64,000 nt of DNA, taken from contig JADIYM010000005.1 of assembly GCA_016705245.1 (NCBI GenBank), positions 280,174 through 344,173 of the forward strand. Reading direction: 5' to 3'. Under the pieces are notes generated by a model. That model made no database searches. It was given only the letters and a program-made list of their open reading frames with translations, and was not told the origin of the DNA. Positions within the stretch are counted from its first letter, which is position 1. Every line of letters starts with the position of its first letter. The DNA comes from Blastocatellia bacterium. GTDB taxonomy: Bacteria; Acidobacteriota; Blastocatellia; UBA7656; JADIYM01. Below, piece by piece: positions 62,995 through 64,000 of the stretch. Made by a program: the position numbers and the translations under genes.

Positions 62995-64000
62995 ATGACA
63001 ACCTCAGATCCGAATGGCGCTGCCGAGCGACCTGCCGCCAGCCCGCCTGAATCCGTCCGCTCAGCCGTGCAGCGGTGGATTCCGCTCTTGCCGGTAGTCG
63101 TTTCGGTCTGGCTGCTTCGCGGAGTGTTCTCGACGGATCGGATCTTCTACCTTCGTGATCTGACGAACTACACGTGGCCGCTCACACGGTGGCTGCGCTC
63201 GACGGTTCTGGCCGGACATCTGCCGACATGGAACCCGACCGTCGCATTCGGTCAGGCCGTGATTGCCGACCCGTCCGTTCAGATCCTGTTCCCGTTCACG
63301 ATCCTGCCGCGACTCCTGCTCCCGGATCCATTCGGGCTCAACCTGGCGGTTGCCCTGGCTTTCCCGTTCGGGGCCATCGGGATGTTCCTCTGGATCCGAC
63401 GTCGAGCGACGCCCGTTGCGGCCGCCCTTGGCGCGACGATCTTCGTGGCGTCGGGACCGTTCCTCTCGATGGGCTACATGCTCAATCTCTCGTGGGCTAC
63501 GGCGCTGGTTCCCTGGGTGTTCTGGGCGACGGACCGCCTGGTTGAGCGACAGGAGAGTCGCCGAGCGGCCGTTGTGGCGACAGGTTTCGCATTGCTCGCG
63601 CTCGCCGGAGAGCCCCTCGTTCTGGTCACGATGGGGTTTCTCGCCGTCGTGTACGTCTTGACCGGCGCTGCATCGGACGAAGCGTCGTTCAAGACAAACC
63701 TCCGGCCGGCATTGTCGGTCATCGGCGCCGGGATTCTCGGAGGACTCGTGGCGGCCGTTCAGTTGCTGCCCGCGTACGAGCAGTCTGGCCGATCGCTCAG
63801 GGGTGATGGCACGCTCTGGGACAACTACCAGCCGAAGCTGTACGCCCTTGTCGAGGTCCTCGTGCCGAACTGCTTTGGGAGCACACTCTCGAGCGGAGAC
63901 TTCTGGGGTCAGTGGTTCTTCCCGATCCACGGAATGGGCGACCCCGTCCTGATCTCGCTCTACTGTGGCGTCGGAGCCGTCATTCTCGCGTTCGTCGGCG
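62995..64000 (+). CDS. YfhO-like multi-pass membrane protein (cut by window edge)
   Basis: 335 codons are visible and the frame runs off the end. After a Ser/Pro/Ala-rich N-terminus (MTTSDPNGAAERPAASPPES) comes a series of membrane helices (IPLLPVVVSVWLLRGVF, AVALAFPFGAIGMFLWIRRR, ALGATIFVASGPFLSMGYML, VVATGFALLALAGEPLVLVT, LSVIGAGILGGLVAAVQLLP). The extracytosolic loop LRSTVLAGHLPTWNPTVAFG, with its conserved W-N-P, matches the first loop of YfhO/GT-C-type membrane proteins implicated in cell-surface glycosylation. The ATG is preceded by TATCGT; no clear SD is visible. Confidence 0.75.
   Translation, partial: MTTSDPNGAAERPAASPPESVRSAVQRWIPLLPVVVSVWLLRGVFSTDRIFYLRDLTNYTWPLTRWLRSTVLAGHLPTWNPTVAFGQAVIADPSVQILFPFTILPRLLLPDPFGLNLAVALAFPFGAIGMFLWIRRRATPVAAALGATIFVASGPFLSMGYMLNLSWATALVPWVFWATDRLVERQESRRAAVVATGFALLALAGEPLVLVTMGFLAVVYVLTGAASDEASFKTNLRPALSVIGAGILGGLVAAVQLLPAYEQSGRSLRGDGTLWDNYQPKLYALVEVLVPNCFGSTLSSGDFWGQWFFPIHGMGDPVLISLYCGVGAVILAFVG

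Overview
This is a 64 kb, GC-rich, gene-dense bacterial chromosome segment. It holds about 50 protein genes, two tRNAs and no phage, plasmid or insertion-sequence genes. The gene content fits an Acidobacteriota genome, perhaps Thermoanaerobaculia- or Vicinamibacteria-like: futalosine-type menaquinone synthesis (mqnC), a FecA-like TonB receptor, FHA/GAF adenylate cyclase, many TPR/HEAT periplasmic proteins, two ECF sigma factors and a CarH-like B12 photoreceptor. That placement is inference, because no rRNA is present.

Layout. 0-9 kb: two tandem PYROXD2-like FAD oxidoreductases (one cut by the window edge), divergent from a GcvT-like gene and a choline-monooxygenase-like Rieske gene; then NhaA and a FecA-like receptor with a palindromic operator. 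9.2-13.2 kb: an operon of three amide-bond-forming ligases (RimK-like ATP-grasp, circularly permuted ATP-grasp, YbdK/GCS2) plus a small zinc-ribbon protein. This is the best candidate for an undescribed biosynthetic system. 13-26.7 kb: HNH endonuclease, PP2C phosphatase, a coupled SLC13/TPR/membrane/dtd operon, a metzincin protease, an M15-like protein, an ECF sigma factor, a TPR protein, ruvA and a D15-like barrel. 26.8-38 kb: alaS, LON-domain protein, asnB, a RCK-gated K+ channel, an adenylate cyclase with a metallo-beta-lactamase cyclic-nucleotide phosphodiesterase, and sat. 38-46 kb: SRPBCC, proline iminopeptidase, polyphosphate-glucokinase-like ROK protein, an ECF/anti-sigma/membrane set, pyrC and a HEAT protein. 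47-57 kb: TlpA thioredoxin, GT2, pdxJ, truA, hydrolase, SDR, M28 and M24 peptidases, mqnC. 57-64 kb: tRNA-Ser, zinc-ribbon membrane proteins, a tyrosine phosphatase, a carotenoid desaturase under a CarH-like regulator, tRNA-Lys and a large membrane protein.

Two window-wide patterns stand out. First, intergenic spaces carry at least seven families of long imperfect hairpins; several have a 7-8 nt internal period and several occur between convergent genes, sometimes with stop codons inside the arms. Second, seven genes, including essential alaS, contain small indels (about ten sites). This is best explained by uncorrected sequencing errors, and it should temper any reading of these genes as broken. 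Several promoters sit 6-12 nt before start codons, which suggests frequent leaderless or near-leaderless transcripts.
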